Source: Bifidobacterium sp. ESL0790 (GTDB taxonomy: Bacteria > Actinomycetota > Actinomycetes > Actinomycetales > Bifidobacteriaceae). Taken from it: a stretch of 64,000 nucleotides of DNA. The notes under the pieces are model-generated. The model saw only the letters and a program-made list of their open reading frames with translations. It was not told the DNA's origin and made no database searches. The stretch spans positions 682,001 through 746,000 of the forward strand of contig NZ_CP113915.1 in the NCBI RefSeq assembly GCF_029395435.1, in the 5' to 3' direction. The translations under genes were made by a program, and so were the position numbers. This document shows, piece by piece, positions 36,802 to 45,314 of this stretch. Numbering within the stretch: the first letter of the stretch is position 1; every line of letters begins with the position of its first letter.

Positions 36802-38013
36802 ATGGACATCAAAAAGACACTGTCGTCGAAACGATTGATGGTCGGCGTACTGTCAATGTCGTTTCTTTTGTCGGCAAGCAATGCCATCAGCGGCACCATC
36901 CCTGGTATGGAAAAAGCGTTCTCCGACATCTCTAAGGCCAACGTCGAGCTGCTGACCACCATCCCGACCGCCGGCGTCATGGTCGGCACGGTCCTCACGG
37001 GCGTGTTCTCCAACTTCCTCGGCAAGAAGAAGACCGTGCTCTCGGGCCTCATCATCGCCCTGATCTCCGGCATCCTGCCGACCTTCTTCCCGCAGTACTG
37101 GCCGATCCTCGTCTTCAGGTTCCTCTTCGGCGTCGGCATGGGCATCTTCAACCCGCTGAGCGTCTCCTACATCACCGACCTCTACGAAGGCGACCGGCAA
37201 CGCAGGCTTTTGGGCTACCGCAACGCCGCGAGCAACCTTGGCGACACCATCATGCTCTTCATCGCAGGCTTCCTGATCACGTTCAGCTGGAACACCACCT
37301 ACCTGGTCTTCCTGGTGCTGTTGATCCCCATCATCCTCATCATTCTGTTCGTGCCTAAGGAATTCGACAACTTCGACATCAACAACAACGCCATCGACGA
37401 GGACGGAACGGTCCACGTCTCCAGCAAGCCGGTCAAGCCCTCCACCAACATGAAGGTCCTCTTCCTGGCCGTGGTCTTCCTGCTGATCTCGCTGTTCTAC
37501 AACGTCATCTCCCTGAAGTTCGCCAACTACGTGGTCGACGAGCACATCGGCGACGCCGGCACCGCCACCCGAATCTTCAGCTTCCTGGTCCTCGCCGCGA
37601 TCTTCTCCGGCATCCTCTTCGAGCGCATCTCCAAGGTCACCAAGCGCCTCACCGTCTTCATCTTCGAGATCATCATCGGCGTCTGCTACGTGGCCATCGC
37701 CATGGTGCACAGCATCCCCGTGCTCATGGCCCTCGTGCTCATCTCCGGCTTCGCCTGGGGCATCATCAACCCGGCGCTCACCTCGCGCCTGGCCGATGTC
37801 TCTCCGGCCAACTCGATGAACCTGAGCACCTCGATCATCGTCATCACCATCAACATCGGCTTCCTCATCTCCCCGTACTTCTTCGCCCTCTTCGCGAAGC
37901 TGTTCGGCAATGACTCTCCGGCGTTCGCCATCATCGTCGGTGGCGTCCTCTACCTGGTGCTGGCCGTGATCGACCTGATCAACGTCAAGGTCGACAAGCA
38001 GTTGACCATCTGA
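36802..38013 (+). CDS. Major facilitator superfamily transporter, probably sugar/oligosaccharide
   Basis: 403 residues from the ATG at 36802 (MDIKKTLSSK), preceded by GAAAGGGAG. Twelve hydrophobic helices are split by a polar loop around residue 210. The cytoplasmic loop after helix 2 is NFLGKKKTVL, a form of the MFS GxxxDRxGRR motif, and ITDLYEGDRQRRLLG follows helix 4. It sits 83 bp before a glycoside hydrolase and downstream of a NagR-like operator, so import of the hydrolase substrate is likely. The exact sugar is unknown; a fucosylated or amino-sugar glycoside is plausible. Confidence 0.85.
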   Translation: MDIKKTLSSKRLMVGVLSMSFLLSASNAISGTIPGMEKAFSDISKANVELLTTIPTAGVMVGTVLTGVFSNFLGKKKTVLSGLIIALISGILPTFFPQYWPILVFRFLFGVGMGIFNPLSVSYITDLYEGDRQRRLLGYRNAASNLGDTIMLFIAGFLITFSWNTTYLVFLVLLIPIILIILFVPKEFDNFDINNNAIDEDGTVHVSSKPVKPSTNMKVLFLAVVFLLISLFYNVISLKFANYVVDEHIGDAGTATRIFSFLVLAAIFSGILFERISKVTKRLTVFIFEIIIGVCYVAIAMVHSIPVLMALVLISGFAWGIINPALTSRLADVSPANSMNLSTSIIVITINIGFLISPYFFALFAKLFGNDSPAFAIIVGGVLYLVLAVIDLINVKVDKQLTI

Positions 38014-38096
38014 TCGAATTCTCCGTGGCCATGCGCGAAGCGACGTGTGGCCACGGCGGGTTTTACTTGGAAACATAACAATACAAAGGAGTTACT

Positions 38097-40118
38097 ATGG
38101 TTCAGACATTGCAGTCTCATGACCGCCAAGTGCATCTCGATTTCCACACCAGCCCGTACATCGACGCGGTGGGAGCCGATTTCGACGCCGACGAGTTCGC
38201 CGACCGCCTGGTCAAGGCGCACGTCAACTCGATCACCCTCTTCGCGCGTGACCATCACGGCTATCTGTTCTATCCGTCCAAGCGCCATCCGGAGATCATC
38301 CATCCGCATCTGACCAACCACAACCTGCTGATTGAGCAGATCGACGCCTGCCACAAGCGCGGCATCCGCGTGCCGGTCTACAGCACCGTCGAGTGGGATG
38401 AATACAGCGCGCTGCGCCACCCCGAATGGCTCGCCCGCGACCCCGAGGGCAACACGATCAACGGCCAGCCGATGGTCCCCAAGCCCAACTTCTACGAGTC
38501 GCTGTGCCTCAACAGCAACTACCGCGAGTACCTGCTCGACCATATCAACGACATCATCGACACGCTCGGCCCCGACCGCATCGACGGCCTCTTCCTCGAC
38601 ATCTTCTTCCTGGTGCCCTGCGATTGCGAGCGTTGCCAGGTGCAGATGAAGCGCCGCGGCATGGACCACACCGACATCCGCCAGCGCGAGGCGTACTGCT
38701 CGATCCTGCTCGACGAGTTCAAGCACGAGGTCAAGGAGCTTCTGGCCCGCCGCGTGCCCGGTGCGACCATCTTCTTCAACGGCTCGCATATCGGCCCGTC
38801 CAACAAGGCCTCGCTCGGCGACTACTCGCATCTGGAGATCGAGAGCCTGCCCGGCGGCACCTGGGGCTACGACAATTTCCCCATCGTGATGAAGTACGTG
38901 CGCAACCTCGGCAAGCACGTGATTGGCATGACCGGCAAGTTCCACACCTATTGGGGTGATTTCCACTCGCTCAAGAACATCAACGCCCTCGAATACGAGT
39001 GCTTCCAGATGCTCACCATGGGCGCCGGCTGCTCGATCGGCGACCAGCTGCACCCCAAGGGCAAGCTCTCCGACGCCGCCTACGACCTCATCGGCAAGGT
39101 CTACTCGCAGGTCGAGGACCTCGAGCCGGTGACGCAAGGCACCGAGGCCCTGGTCGACGTGGCGGTGATGACGCCCGAGCGCGAATGGAACATGGACTCC
39201 CATCTCTCCGAATCGCTGATCGGCGCCAACCGCATGCTCACCGAGCTCGGCTGCCAGTTCGACATCATCGACCCGGACGCCGACTTCGGCAAGTACCGCC
39301 TGATCGTGCTGCCCGACGAGATCGTGGGCACCGACCAGCTCCGCTCGAAGCTGGAGGAGTACGTGCACGCGGGCGGCAAGGTCATCGGTACCTACATGTC
39401 GCTTGACAACGGCAGCGACGCCACCAACGAGCTCTACGGCAACTCGATGCTGGGCGAGTCCTATTGGGACCGCGACTTCATCATGCCCAACGACACGATC
39501 GGCAAGGACTTCCCGAAGGAAGAGCTGGTCATGTACGAGCGCGGCGCCCGCGTGCAGCCTGAGGGCTCGCAGGTGCTCCTGGAGTCGGTGCAGCCCTACT
39601 TCAACCGCGAGGGCAAGACGTTCTGCTCCCACCAGCACGCGCCGTCCACGGGCGTGAAGGGATTCCCGGCCGCCACGAGGAACGGCGGGGTCATCTACTT
39701 CTCGCATCCGCTCTTCCGCATCTATCGCGACTACGCGCCGCTGTGGGTCAAGGACATCTTCGCCGACGCCCTCAACCTGCTGCTGCCCGACTGCCTGGTG
39801 AAGAAGACGGGAGAAGGCGTGCCCAGCTCCCTGGAGCTGCAGCTGCGCAAGTCCGAGTCGCGCAACTCGCTGCTGCTGCATTGCCTCTATTACCCGTGCA
39901 AGAAGCAGGCGGTCAACCTCTACACCATCGACGAGAAGATCCCGCTCTACGACCAGGAGGTCAAGGTCAAGGTCGGCGACGCGTCGGTCAAATCCGTCAC
40001 CGCCGTGCGTTCGGGCGAAGTCGTTGACCCGTCGCGCTACAGCGTGGCCGACGGCTACCTGACGATGTCCATCCCCAAGATCAATGGCTACGAGATCATG
40101 GAGATCGCGCTGGGCTGA
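38097..40118 (+). CDS. Glycoside hydrolase, GHL6 domain with beta-galactosidase-type trimerisation domain (GH151-like, possible alpha-L-fucosidase)
   Basis: 673 residues with AAAGGAG before the ATG and no signal peptide, so intracellular. The N-terminal (beta/alpha)8-like domain runs to about residue 370 and includes NSITLFARDHHGYLFYP, VYSTVEWDEYS and DGLFLDIFFLVPCDCERCQ, typical of GHL6-type hydrolases. A middle domain (about 370-560: DVAVMTPEREWNMDSH ... YVHAGGKVIGTY) resembles the GH42 trimerisation/class I amidotransferase fold, and a small beta domain closes the protein. GH151 alpha-L-fucosidases of bifidobacteria have this layout and a neighbouring MFS gene, but the family assignment is from memory of architecture. 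The catalytic acid is probably within DGLFLD or VEWDE. Confidence 0.75.
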   Translation: MVQTLQSHDRQVHLDFHTSPYIDAVGADFDADEFADRLVKAHVNSITLFARDHHGYLFYPSKRHPEIIHPHLTNHNLLIEQIDACHKRGIRVPVYSTVEWDEYSALRHPEWLARDPEGNTINGQPMVPKPNFYESLCLNSNYREYLLDHINDIIDTLGPDRIDGLFLDIFFLVPCDCERCQVQMKRRGMDHTDIRQREAYCSILLDEFKHEVKELLARRVPGATIFFNGSHIGPSNKASLGDYSHLEIESLPGGTWGYDNFPIVMKYVRNLGKHVIGMTGKFHTYWGDFHSLKNINALEYECFQMLTMGAGCSIGDQLHPKGKLSDAAYDLIGKVYSQVEDLEPVTQGTEALVDVAVMTPEREWNMDSHLSESLIGANRMLTELGCQFDIIDPDADFGKYRLIVLPDEIVGTDQLRSKLEEYVHAGGKVIGTYMSLDNGSDATNELYGNSMLGESYWDRDFIMPNDTIGKDFPKEELVMYERGARVQPEGSQVLLESVQPYFNREGKTFCSHQHAPSTGVKGFPAATRNGGVIYFSHPLFRIYRDYAPLWVKDIFADALNLLLPDCLVKKTGEGVPSSLELQLRKSESRNSLLLHCLYYPCKKQAVNLYTIDEKIPLYDQEVKVKVGDASVKSVTAVRSGEVVDPSRYSVADGYLTMSIPKINGYEIMEIALG

Positions 40119-40135
40119 TCTGGTGCCTGTGGGAC

Positions 40136-40182
40136 GATTGCCGCCCGTGTCTGGCTGATACCCAGAGCACGGGCGGCGATTC
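40136..40182 (+). terminator. Strong hairpin after the glycoside hydrolase gene
   Basis: ATTGCCGCCCGTG pairs with CACGGGCGGCGAT, with an inner CTGG/CCAG helix. There is no T run after it, so it may be an intrinsic terminator of the GC-rich kind or an mRNA 3'-end stabiliser. Confidence 0.6.
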
Positions 40183-40350
40183 GCCTGCCAGGTAGCGTTC
40201 TCATTCGTTCGGTTTTCGTGCGATTTTCGTGCGGTCGAAAGCAAGCGTGCGATGGGTTTCGGGCTTCGGAATACGTTGGAGCGTTTGTTTGGTATAGGGA
40301 ATGTCGGTTGTGGCTTATCGCCTTGCACATGACGGCTCTATGCCCCCGCT

Positions 40351-40373
40351 TTATGTCAACGATCTTGACATAA
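40351..40373. promoter_or_regulatory. Perfect inverted-repeat operator upstream of nagR
   Basis: TTATGTCAA, CGATC, TTGACATAA: 9-bp arms without mismatch, 48 bp before the nagR start. TTGACA within the right arm could itself be a -35 element, fitting autorepression by a ROK regulator. Confidence 0.8.
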
Positions 40374-40420
40374 TAGAGGGGATGAATGAGGATTATTGAC
40401 AATATGTGGATTGATGCAAC

Positions 40421-41662
40421 ATGATTTTGAGCCATACGAATTCCGTGGAACCGATGGCCACTTTTGGCAATGACCCGGTGCTGAAGGCCGATCCCTCCGA
40501 CGCGAGGGCCAGCAACATCCGGTCGGCGTTCCAGTTGGTGTTTCCCTCGGGGCAGATGTCCCGGGCCGAGATGGGGCGCCGCATGGGGCTTTCGCGTATG
40601 GCGATCGGCAAAGTCGTCTCGGAGATGTTGGAGAGCCATCTGCTGCGTGAGCTGGGGATGGACGAGCGCTCGGGGCGCGGCAAACGCTCGGTGATGCTCG
40701 CCGTGGACCCGGATGGTTGGCGTGTGGTCTCCCTCGACCTGACGGCACGATACATGATTCGTGGCGCGTTGGTCGACATGTGCGGCCACATCGTCTCCAG
40801 GGCCGAAATTCCTTGCGAGGGTATGGGCAACGTCCGTCTGAAGGCGCTCGACGAGCTGTGCGACCGGTTGCTTGGCGAGAGCGACCAGCCGATTTTGGGG
40901 CTTGGCGTGGCCGTACCCGGCATCGTGAACTCCGAGGGGACGGTGATCCGCTCGGTCAACCTGAAATGGACGAATCTCGCGCTCAAAGAGCATATCGAAA
41001 AGCGTCTCCATGTCCCGGCCGTCATCTGCAACGACGTGAACATGGGTCTGCTGGGCGAATGCACGTTCGGCAGGTGCTCGGCGGATTCGATGTTCATCAA
41101 GATTGACCAGGGTGTGGGCGCCGCCGTGTGCGTCGACGGCCGCATCGTGGAAGGCAACGCCTATTCCTCCGGCGAGATCGGGCATGTGGTGGTCGATCCC
41201 AAGGGGAAGAAATGCGTCTGCGGGAAACGCGGATGCCTGGAGACCGTGCTTTCCGCGCCGGTGCTGAAAAAACGGATCGCGAAGGAACCGGAGTCGCGCA
41301 CGGCCATCCTCGCCGAAGCCGGGCAGCTTTTGGGCAAGACCCTGGCGATGTCGGTGAGCCTCTTGGACCTGAGCAACATCTCCGTGTCGGGCCCGGCGGA
41401 GATCGTCGGCGACGCCTTCATCGGCTCGATGAGGGAAGAGCTGGAGGCGGACACGGTCGTCGATTACCGTGCGCCGGTCGCCCTCCATCGCTGCGAGCAG
41501 GGTGACGACCTGGTGCTGCTGGGCCAGGCCATCGCGGTCATCAACGGGCTGGTGGATTCGATCCACTGGAAAAACGTCGGAGGAGACGAGATGTCGAACC
41601 CGTCGACCGGTTCGGCGAATGCCGCCGGTCAACGCAATATGCCCAATAAGAAAGGGGATTGA
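40421..41662 (+). CDS. nagR: ROK-family transcriptional regulator NagR
   Basis: 413 residues from the ATG at 40421; a second ATG at 40454 (MATFGNDP) has a better-spaced GGAA and may be the real start. N-terminal winged helix-turn-helix (about residues 30-85: MSRAEMGRRMGLSRMAIGKVVSEM). The ROK sugar-binding domain has GVAVPGIVN, EIGHVVVDP and the zinc motif CVCGKRGCLET. In B. longum the ROK protein encoded next to nagK, nagB and nagA (NagR) represses N-acetylglucosamine, lacto-N-biose and milk-glycan genes. Gene order, HTH and the palindrome upstream support the same role. Confidence 0.85.
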   Translation: MILSHTNSVEPMATFGNDPVLKADPSDARASNIRSAFQLVFPSGQMSRAEMGRRMGLSRMAIGKVVSEMLESHLLRELGMDERSGRGKRSVMLAVDPDGWRVVSLDLTARYMIRGALVDMCGHIVSRAEIPCEGMGNVRLKALDELCDRLLGESDQPILGLGVAVPGIVNSEGTVIRSVNLKWTNLALKEHIEKRLHVPAVICNDVNMGLLGECTFGRCSADSMFIKIDQGVGAAVCVDGRIVEGNAYSSGEIGHVVVDPKGKKCVCGKRGCLETVLSAPVLKKRIAKEPESRTAILAEAGQLLGKTLAMSVSLLDLSNISVSGPAEIVGDAFIGSMREELEADTVVDYRAPVALHRCEQGDDLVLLGQAIAVINGLVDSIHWKNVGGDEMSNPSTGSANAAGQRNMPNKKGD

Positions 41663-41668
41663 GCATAG

Positions 41669-42685
41669 ATGAGCTGTGCTGTCGAAGAGAAGGAAGAGTG
41701 CGAGACAAGCTCGGCTCACGCCGATGGGGCGTCGTTTTTCATCGGAGTTGATGTGGGTGGCTCGAAGATTTGTGGCGTGCTGGTCGACGCCCGTCAAGGC
41801 GGGCGAATAAAGGTCGCCGACCAATTGGAGATTCCCGCCAGACCTGGTGTGGACATGGTCGTCGACGACATCGTCGAGGTCATCAGCACCCTCTCCCAGC
41901 GCAATGAGGCACCCATCGCCGGTGTCGGCATCGGAATTCCAGGCCGGGTGAATCCGGCGGACGGCATCGTCGAGGACGTCGCCAATCTCGATATCGACAG
42001 GCTCGAGCTTGCCGGGGAGATTCACCGGCGCACGTCGCTGCCGGTGCGTGTGGAAAACGATGTGAACGCCGCGGCCGTCGGCGCCTACCATATGCTCTGT
42101 GAGGCGAACCGGCCTGCGGAAAGCGAGGGCGAGGACGTCGTCGCGTTCCTCAATCTTGGCACCGGCGTGGCGGCCGGGATTCTGCGCGGGGGAGTGCCGG
42201 ACCACGGATTCAGCAACGCCGTCGGCGAGGTGGGGCATATCCCCGTGGAGCCCCATGGCTGGAACTGCACCTGTGGGCAGAAAGGATGCCTGGAGACGGC
42301 GGCAGGCGGGCATTCAATCGCCCGCATGTGGCCCTACGCCGACCCGCCGATGCCCGACATCATCTCGTGCGTGCGCGACGAATCCAGCCCCCGGCACGAC
42401 GCGGCCGTGCGATGCCTCGCCGTCATCGTCTCGGCGATCGCCGACGCGCTCGACATCCTCGTGATGACCATCGACCCGCGGATCGTCGTCATCGGAGGAG
42501 GGACGACCAAGGTCGGCTCGCCGTTGCTCGACGAGATCAAACGCGAGCTGCGCAGGCGCGAGAAGGAAAGCGCGTTCGTGGCGTCGCTCAACATGTGCGA
42601 CCGCCTGGAGCTTGCTCCCCGGGATCTGCCCTTGGGGGCGTTGGGCGCCGCGCTGGTCGGTATGGAACTTGAGCCTGTCGCATGA
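41669..42685 (+). CDS. nagK: ROK-family sugar kinase, probable N-acetylglucosamine kinase
   Basis: 338 residues, six bases after nagR. No HTH. The ATP/phosphate motif is DVGGSKICGVLVD; the substrate motif is GEVGHIPVEPHGWNCTCGQKGCLET, with the ExGH signature and a zinc-binding Cys cluster, and VENDVNAAA carries the catalytic Asp. It should phosphorylate GlcNAc (or a related hexose) to feed NagA and NagB. Substrate assignment comes from the operon. Confidence 0.8.
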   Translation: MSCAVEEKEECETSSAHADGASFFIGVDVGGSKICGVLVDARQGGRIKVADQLEIPARPGVDMVVDDIVEVISTLSQRNEAPIAGVGIGIPGRVNPADGIVEDVANLDIDRLELAGEIHRRTSLPVRVENDVNAAAVGAYHMLCEANRPAESEGEDVVAFLNLGTGVAAGILRGGVPDHGFSNAVGEVGHIPVEPHGWNCTCGQKGCLETAAGGHSIARMWPYADPPMPDIISCVRDESSPRHDAAVRCLAVIVSAIADALDILVMTIDPRIVVIGGGTTKVGSPLLDEIKRELRRREKESAFVASLNMCDRLELAPRDLPLGALGAALVGMELEPVA

Positions 42686-42743
42686 ATCGTTGTGCGTATC
42701 AGTGCATGAATTTTCAATCACAGATATAAGGAGATAAACAGAT

Positions 42744-43532
42744 ATGGCGGAGATAATCATCACCAAGAACGAGGACGAGGCGGGGGAGATCTACGGCAAG
42801 TGCGTGGCCGATCTGATCGAACGCAAGCCCGACGCGGTGCTGGGCCTGGCGACGGGTTCCAGCCCGCTGGCCGCCTATCGGCATTTGGCCGCGCAGGTCA
42901 AGGCGCGCAAGATCGACGTCAGCCAGGTCCGTGGTTTCGCGCTTGACGAGTACGCCGGACTCGACCCGGCGCATCCGCAGTCCTACCGCAGCACCATCAC
43001 CCGCACGGTGGTGGAGCCCCTGGGCCTCGACCCGGCCAAGGTTCGCGTGCCCAACGGCAAGCTGGAGACCATCAAGGACGCCGGCCGTGAATACGACGAG
43101 GCGATCGAGGCCGCGGGTGGCGTCGATGTGCAGATTCTCGGCATCGGCACCGACGGCCATATCGGCTTCAACGAGCCGGGTTCATCGCTCGCCAGCGGCA
43201 CGCGTATTAAGACGCTGGCCGAGCAGACCCGCATCGACAACGCCCGCTTCTTCGACGGCGACATCAACCAGGTGCCGACCCACTGCATCACCCAAGGCAT
43301 CGGGACGATCATGAAGGCCCGCCATCTCGTGCTTCTGGCGTTCGGCGAGGGCAAGGCGGAGGCCATCAAGGAGACCTGCGAGGGCGGGATCAGCGCGTTC
43401 TGCCCCGCCTCGGCGCTGCAGATGCATCCCCACGCCACCATCATCGTCGACGAGGCCGCGGCATCCAAGCTCGCGCACAAGGATTACTACCGTTACGCCT
43501 ACGAGCACAAGCCCGAATGGCAGGAGATCTGA
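42744..43532 (+). CDS. nagB: Glucosamine-6-phosphate deaminase NagB
   Basis: 262 residues with AAGGAG before the ATG. Motifs: LGLATGSSPLAAYRHL (phosphate loop), FALDEYAGL (catalytic Asp), GIGTDGHIGFNEPGSS and the C-terminal ASALQMHPHATIIVDEAAAS. It converts glucosamine 6-phosphate to fructose 6-phosphate and ammonia, the entry into the bifid shunt. It follows nagK by 58 bp. Confidence 0.95.
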   Translation: MAEIIITKNEDEAGEIYGKCVADLIERKPDAVLGLATGSSPLAAYRHLAAQVKARKIDVSQVRGFALDEYAGLDPAHPQSYRSTITRTVVEPLGLDPAKVRVPNGKLETIKDAGREYDEAIEAAGGVDVQILGIGTDGHIGFNEPGSSLASGTRIKTLAEQTRIDNARFFDGDINQVPTHCITQGIGTIMKARHLVLLAFGEGKAEAIKETCEGGISAFCPASALQMHPHATIIVDEAAASKLAHKDYYRYAYEHKPEWQEI

Positions 43533-43566
43533 TTAGGCCTGGATTAGGTCTAGTTGGCGAATAGTT

Positions 43567-43631
43567 GGGGCGGCACGGCCTGATCGGTTCGTGCCAGCCC
43601 CGCATCCGTATCTGGTGTCGGACGCGGATGC
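43567..43631 (+). other. Two hairpins in the nagB-nagA spacer
   Basis: GGGGCGGCACG (43567-43577) pairs with CGTGCCAGCCCC (43590-43601) with one bulge. Directly after it GCATCCG (43602-43608) pairs with CGGATGC (43625-43631). They may act as RNA stability or attenuation elements; neither has a T run. Confidence 0.5.
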
Positions 43632-43657
43632 GGTGTACGTTGCAAGTGGAGCTTGAG

Positions 43658-44998
43658 ATGACGAAGGGATGTGGGTCAATGATGATGGAAGCGGATAGGC
43701 GGTCGACGGTCGATGCGGTCACCAAGGCTGTGGAAGGCGCGGCGTGCCCGTGGTTGGTCGTCCGCAACGCCCGTAAGGTGGACGCCCGGGGCATCCAGGA
43801 TGGTTTCTGGCTTGTCGCGCATGATGGTGTCATCGTGGCTACTGGTGTGGGTGAGGCGACGTTGGAATCGGAGTGCCGTGGTTTGGGCATCGTCGATTCG
43901 GCTTCCGCCGACTCGGTTTCTGAGGCTTCTGCGGATTCAGCGTTGACTCTGATGCCCGGGGTCGTGAACATCGACGCGCAAGGCCGGAATCTGACGCCAG
44001 GCTATGTCGACATCCATGCGCACGGTTCATGGGGCAAGTCGTTCGACGACGGTTTCGAGGGGATCGACACCGCCCGCGCCGGGCACATGGTCCACGGCAC
44101 CACGCGGCAGGTGCTCTCGCTCATCACCAATCCCATGGACGTGATGTGCGACAATCTCAGGAACGTCAAGGCCGTGATGGGCAAGCGCCCGGATGTGCTC
44201 GGCGCCCATCTGGAGGGCCCGTTCCTCGCGCTTTCCCGCAAGGGCGCGCACGATCCGGAATGTTTGAAAGACCCCACGGACGATTTGGTCGACCGGCTTC
44301 TGGAGGCCGCCGATGGCGCGATTCGCCAGATCACCATCGCCCCGGAACTCCCGCACGGCATCAGCGCCATCAAGCGGTTCGCGGCCGCCGGGGTGGTCCC
44401 CGCGGTCGGGCATTGCGACGCTGATTACGAGACCGCGAAGCGTGGCTTCGAGGCCGGGGCCGGCATCATGACACATATGTTCAACGCCATGAACGGACTG
44501 AAACATCGCGAGCCCGGCCCGATTCCCGCCGCCGTCGAGGATCCCCGCGTCACCATCGAGCTCATCAACGACGGGTTCCACGTGCAGAATCCGGTGCTTC
44601 GGATGGGGGTGGCCTTCGCGCCGCATCGCATCGTGTTCGTCACCGACGCCATGTCGGCCACCGATTGCCCCGATGGGGCCTACAAGCTCGGCGCGTTGGA
44701 CGTCGTCGTCAAAGACGGTCACGCGCGCCTGCTTTCGAACGGCGCCATCGCAGGTTCCACATTGTTGCTGGAGCATGCCGTCGCCCGCGCCGTCAACGTG
44801 TTGGGGATGGCGCCGGCCGACGCGGTGGAGGCCGCCACACTCACGCCCGCCCGCGCGTTCGGCTTCGACCGCCCGAACCCCGTCACCGAGGCTCCGCTAG
44901 GCCTGCTCTCCGAGGGCTACGCCGCCGACCTGCTGATTAGCAACCCCTCAACCTGGCAGGTCTCCCAAGTCTGGTGCGCCGGTCGCCAAATCCGCTAG
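43658..44998 (+). CDS. nagA: N-acetylglucosamine-6-phosphate deacetylase NagA
   Basis: 446 residues from the ATG at 43658 (GGAG six bases upstream); three consecutive ATGs at 43679-43687 are alternatives. Amidohydrolase motifs: GYVDIHAHGSWG (HxH metal site), GAHLEGPFLA (metal Glu), GHCDADYE, HMFNAM and VTDAMSATDCPDG (catalytic Asp). It removes acetate from GlcNAc-6-P before NagB. A Ser/Ala-rich insert (SASADSVSEASADSAL) near residue 90 is extra relative to the family. Confidence 0.94.
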   Translation: MTKGCGSMMMEADRRSTVDAVTKAVEGAACPWLVVRNARKVDARGIQDGFWLVAHDGVIVATGVGEATLESECRGLGIVDSASADSVSEASADSALTLMPGVVNIDAQGRNLTPGYVDIHAHGSWGKSFDDGFEGIDTARAGHMVHGTTRQVLSLITNPMDVMCDNLRNVKAVMGKRPDVLGAHLEGPFLALSRKGAHDPECLKDPTDDLVDRLLEAADGAIRQITIAPELPHGISAIKRFAAAGVVPAVGHCDADYETAKRGFEAGAGIMTHMFNAMNGLKHREPGPIPAAVEDPRVTIELINDGFHVQNPVLRMGVAFAPHRIVFVTDAMSATDCPDGAYKLGALDVVVKDGHARLLSNGAIAGSTLLLEHAVARAVNVLGMAPADAVEAATLTPARAFGFDRPNPVTEAPLGLLSEGYAADLLISNPSTWQVSQVWCAGRQIR

Positions 44999-45082
44999 CC
45001 GCCAAGGGCGATTGGGCTCGCCTTGCCAGCAGTCCACGCACCCAGAAAGCCGAGATAGCGGTCACCAAATTGATGAATATGC

Positions 45083-45116
45083 CAAACGCCACCAGATCTC
45101 ATTCTGGTGGCGTTTG
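45083..45116. terminator. 14-bp perfect hairpin downstream of nagA
   Basis: CAAACGCCACCAGA (45083-45096) pairs fully with TCTGGTGGCGTTTG (45103-45116) around a 6-base loop. No T run follows on the plus strand. Probably the end of the nag transcript. Confidence 0.6.
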
Positions 45117-45179
45117 ACATATTGCGAGATCATATGGAGTAAATTATTGGGAGTCTGGGGGCAACTAAACAACCCGAAT

Positions 45180-45209
45180 TTTAAAGGAGTCGAATTCGAC
45201 TCCTTTAAA
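45180..45209. repeat. Perfect 30-bp palindrome
   Basis: TTTAAAGGAGTCGAA followed directly by its reverse complement, centred on GAATTC, without a loop. It lies in a 316-bp gene-free stretch between nagA and a membrane-protein gene; a shorter CTCAAG/CTTGAG repeat is at about 45230-45255. No function is recognised. Confidence 0.7.
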
Positions 45210-45314
45210 GTAAGTGGCAAAACGTTGAAAGCCTCAAGGTTGGGTGCAAACTTGAGTAGGAGTGGGCAAAACAGCTAACTGTAAGCCGATAATCGCATAC
45301 CTCTATTCGAAATT

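Noticed and set aside
45012..45278. 88-codon frame after nagA
   Set aside because: It spans the hairpin at 45083-45116 and the palindrome at 45180-45209, and has no recognisable similarity or ribosome site.
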